A stretch of DNA of 64,000 nt from NCBI GenBank assembly GCA_944474755.1, contig OX104112.1, positions 248,001 to 312,000 on the forward strand, written 5' to 3'. Positions 62,234 through 64,000 of this stretch are shown piece by piece; position 1 is the first letter of the stretch, and each line of letters begins with the position of its first letter. The notes under the pieces are model-generated. The model did not search any database. It was not told the origin of the DNA and saw only the letters and a program-made list of their open reading frames with translations. A program made the translations under genes and the position numbers. This DNA comes from Limnoperna fortunei. Its lineage: Eukaryota > Mollusca > Bivalvia > Mytilida > Modiolidae.

Positions 62234-62640
62234 GTTTTGTTTGAGTTCCAACCAAGGCTAGTAAACAGGTATGTCTTTTAATAAATATTACTGATATATT
62301 AACCCGTATCGTTTTGTCTGAGTTTCAACCAAAGCTAGAAAACAGGTATGTCTTAGGGACATACCATTTAACTTGAAAGGGGTGGGAGTTGGTGTTTTGT
62401 TTTGGTAAGAAAATATTTATTTTTTAAGGTGTCGCGACAGAATATTTTTTTTTTCATTATTAGCATTATTTTATATAGCAGAAATCATTCTTCAGAATAT
62501 TGTGTTTCTTACCCTCTGCTTCCAAAATATTTTTTTTCATCAAAAATCATTTTCAAAATATTTTTTAGCAAAAACCAAGGCCCCCCCCCCTTAAGTTAAA
62601 TGGTAGGTCCCTTAATAAATATAATATATTAACCCGTATC
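62234..62640. repeat. 77-bp tandem duplication, second copy interrupted
   Basis: Copy 1 62234-62310 begins GTTTTGTTTGAGTTCCAACC. Copy 2 begins GTTTTGTCTGAGTTTCAACC at 62311, stops at 62355 and resumes at 62612 with TTAATAAATATAATATATTA after the MITE. Confidence 0.88.
62356..62611. mobile_element. 256-bp PIF/Harbinger-type MITE
   Basis: The left end GGGACATACCATTTAACTT and the right end reversed GGGACCTACCATTTAACTT form TIRs. TTA flanks both sides (62353-62355, 62612-62614). A TTA/TAA 3-bp duplication with GGG-starting TIRs is typical of PIF/Harbinger. The interrupted 77-bp repeat gives an empty-site comparison in the same locus. AT-rich interior with no transposase; a C run lies near the right TIR (62580-62590). 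Confidence 0.85.
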
Positions 62641-62725
62641 GTTTTGCTTCCTTTGCCTTTTCTGTTAATGTAATAAATTTCATGCAAATCATCTTTTAAT
62701 TGAGATGTATGTTTGAGTAGCCTTT

Positions 62726-62866
62726 AATACGAAAAGCGGTTAGGTGGGTTAGGGAACATGCGTTCTTAATAAAACACGAAAAGAAGGAAAGCGAGGGAGG
62801 ACACGTGTCCTGATTGAAATACGAAAAGCGGGAAGGTAAGGACAGGACATGTGTTCCGATTCAAAC
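62726..62866. repeat. Degenerate 46-bp repeat, three units
   Basis: AATACGAAAAGCGG at 62726, AACACGAAAAGAAGG about 46 bp later and AATACGAAAAGCGGG at about 62818, each followed by a GGACA(C/T)GTGT-like block. Confidence 0.65.
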
Positions 62867-63600
62867 TGATGTCAATAAATTTAGGCAGCACGCACATTTT
62901 ATGATTCTTGACGAAACTACTTCTGAGCACCTTAATCGTGCACTTATCCAAAAATATATATCATTTTGCTAATTTGCATAATGAAATGGAGACATTATTT
63001 AAAATTCATTTTAACGACATGACATCTTTCCACGATAGATGGTCAATTTTCATTTATATACCGAATTATGAGTATCAGCTTAAAATCATGGACAGTCTAT
63101 AATATATCCCTGTTTTAGTCAATGTTTAATAATTTGAGGTTGAGGAAGTTATCTCGGAAATCTTTTTGTATTTTTGTAAATAAGTTACACTATACATCGG
63201 CTTTCTAATACTGAAGCAAGGTAATTATAAGGATAATTAAAGTGTTATATTTATTTACAATATACTTGGAACTTTCGGAAGTCACGTGATTTTAGGCTCT
63301 TAAATATCCATAAGCAAAAAATATGAGAACTGCATCACAAGTGTTCAAATGACGTCTTTCTCCAACGTTGGTGACGTCACGTAATTTTAAATACTAAATA
63401 AAATTGTTACAGAATCGTGATGCCAACTTAAATACAAATATCAGCAGTAAGCAGATTGTGATCACGTGATACAGAAAGCTGTAGAGGGCTCACCGCTGCG
63501 AGCTGTCCTTGCTACAGCAGTCATAGGTTTTGGGTATTTTAACACTCCAAATTCATAAAAAAACGCAGCCCAAAAATTCCGATACATCATCCTACGATAT
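62867..63600. other. Unique AT-rich spacer
   Basis: No gene recognised. Contains a perfect TGACGTCA palindrome near 63371 without promoter context. Confidence 0.45.
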
Positions 63601-64000
63601 AAAGATTATCCTGGGCGCATTGATCAGAAAGAGAGCCTACCCAATGCTTGCTCTTCTATCCTGGGCGCATTAATTAAGAGGCTGCCTCAGGAAGAGAACC
63701 TATCCAGGGCCTGCTGTTCTATACTTGGTGCATTAATTATAAGGCCTCCTCAGGAAGAAAGAGAACCTATCCAGTGCCTGCTCTTATATACTGGGCGCAT
63801 TAATTAAGAGGCCGCCTCAGGAAGAGAGTCACTATCAAGTACCTGCTCTTCTGTCCTGAGCGCATTGATTAAGAGGCCGACTCAGGAAGAGAACCTATCC
63901 ACATGCAGTGCCTGCTCTACTTTACTGGGCGCATTAATTAAGAGGCCGCCTCAGGAAGTGAACCTATCCAGTGCCTGTTCTTCTATCCTGGGCGTACTAA
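63601..64000. repeat. ~63-bp tandem array, about 6 units, open to the right
   Basis: Unit CTGGGCGCATTAATTAAGAG + GCCGCCTCAGGAAGAGAACC + TATCCAGTGCCTGCTCTTCT + ATC, with small indels (60-70 bp). It continues beyond the window end. Confidence 0.93.

Overview
The window looks like non-genic, satellite-rich nuclear DNA from an invertebrate animal, most likely a mollusc. The clues are a recurring tRNA-derived SINE whose body and CAAA-rich tail resemble molluscan tRNA SINEs, Tc1-like transposase relics, CR1/L2/jockey-type LINE fragments, AT-rich unique DNA and many minisatellites. The species cannot be fixed from the sequence alone. I found no convincing host protein-coding gene, no functional tRNA or rRNA gene and no CRISPR array. 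Nearly all long open frames are by-products of tandem repeats whose unit length is a multiple of 3, or whose units lack stops.

Layout. 1-5104: a 45-bp satellite with a diverged 46-bp edge. 5.1-15 kb: mostly unique DNA holding SINE copies, a foldback hairpin, a small degenerate 33-bp array cut by a LINE 3' end (7.4-8.3 kb), and a short TIR element with CACGGTG ends and a 5-bp target duplication (8974-9466). 15.07-18.8 kb: a large 33-bp array interrupted by a 371-bp TIR element. 20.18-23.04 kb: a Tc1-like element with a second Tc1-like element nested in it. 23.8-29.95 kb: about 99 copies of a 62-bp unit. 30.17-49.52 kb: a 37-bp array split in two by an 8,447-bp element (35281-43727) with CACTA-like ends, long terminal inverted repeats and a TTT target duplication. 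Inside that element sit LINE and SINE fragments. 49.9-56 kb: 30-, 98-, ~55-, 17- and 50-bp arrays. 56.5-60 kb: a 38-bp array. 60.5-61.5 kb: a ~53-bp array with a clean SINE insertion. 61.57-61.84 kb: a 27-bp array. 62.2-62.6 kb: a 77-bp duplication broken by a Harbinger-type MITE. 63.6 kb to the end: a ~63-bp array that runs out of the window.

Tandem repeats make up a little over half of the 64 kb, in about fifteen families with no obvious sequence relationship apart from the 45/46-bp pair. Several arrays serve as dated landing sites: because the repeat unit is known, insertion boundaries and target-site duplications can be read exactly for the CACTA-like element, the hAT-like element, a LINE 3' end, the SINE at 60963 and the Harbinger-type MITE. 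The most interesting items are the large CACTA-like element, the Transib/RAG-like CACGGTG element, the exact 1,998-bp higher-order duplication in the 37-bp array, and the 33-bp array, in which nearly every unit carries a near-consensus 5' splice site.
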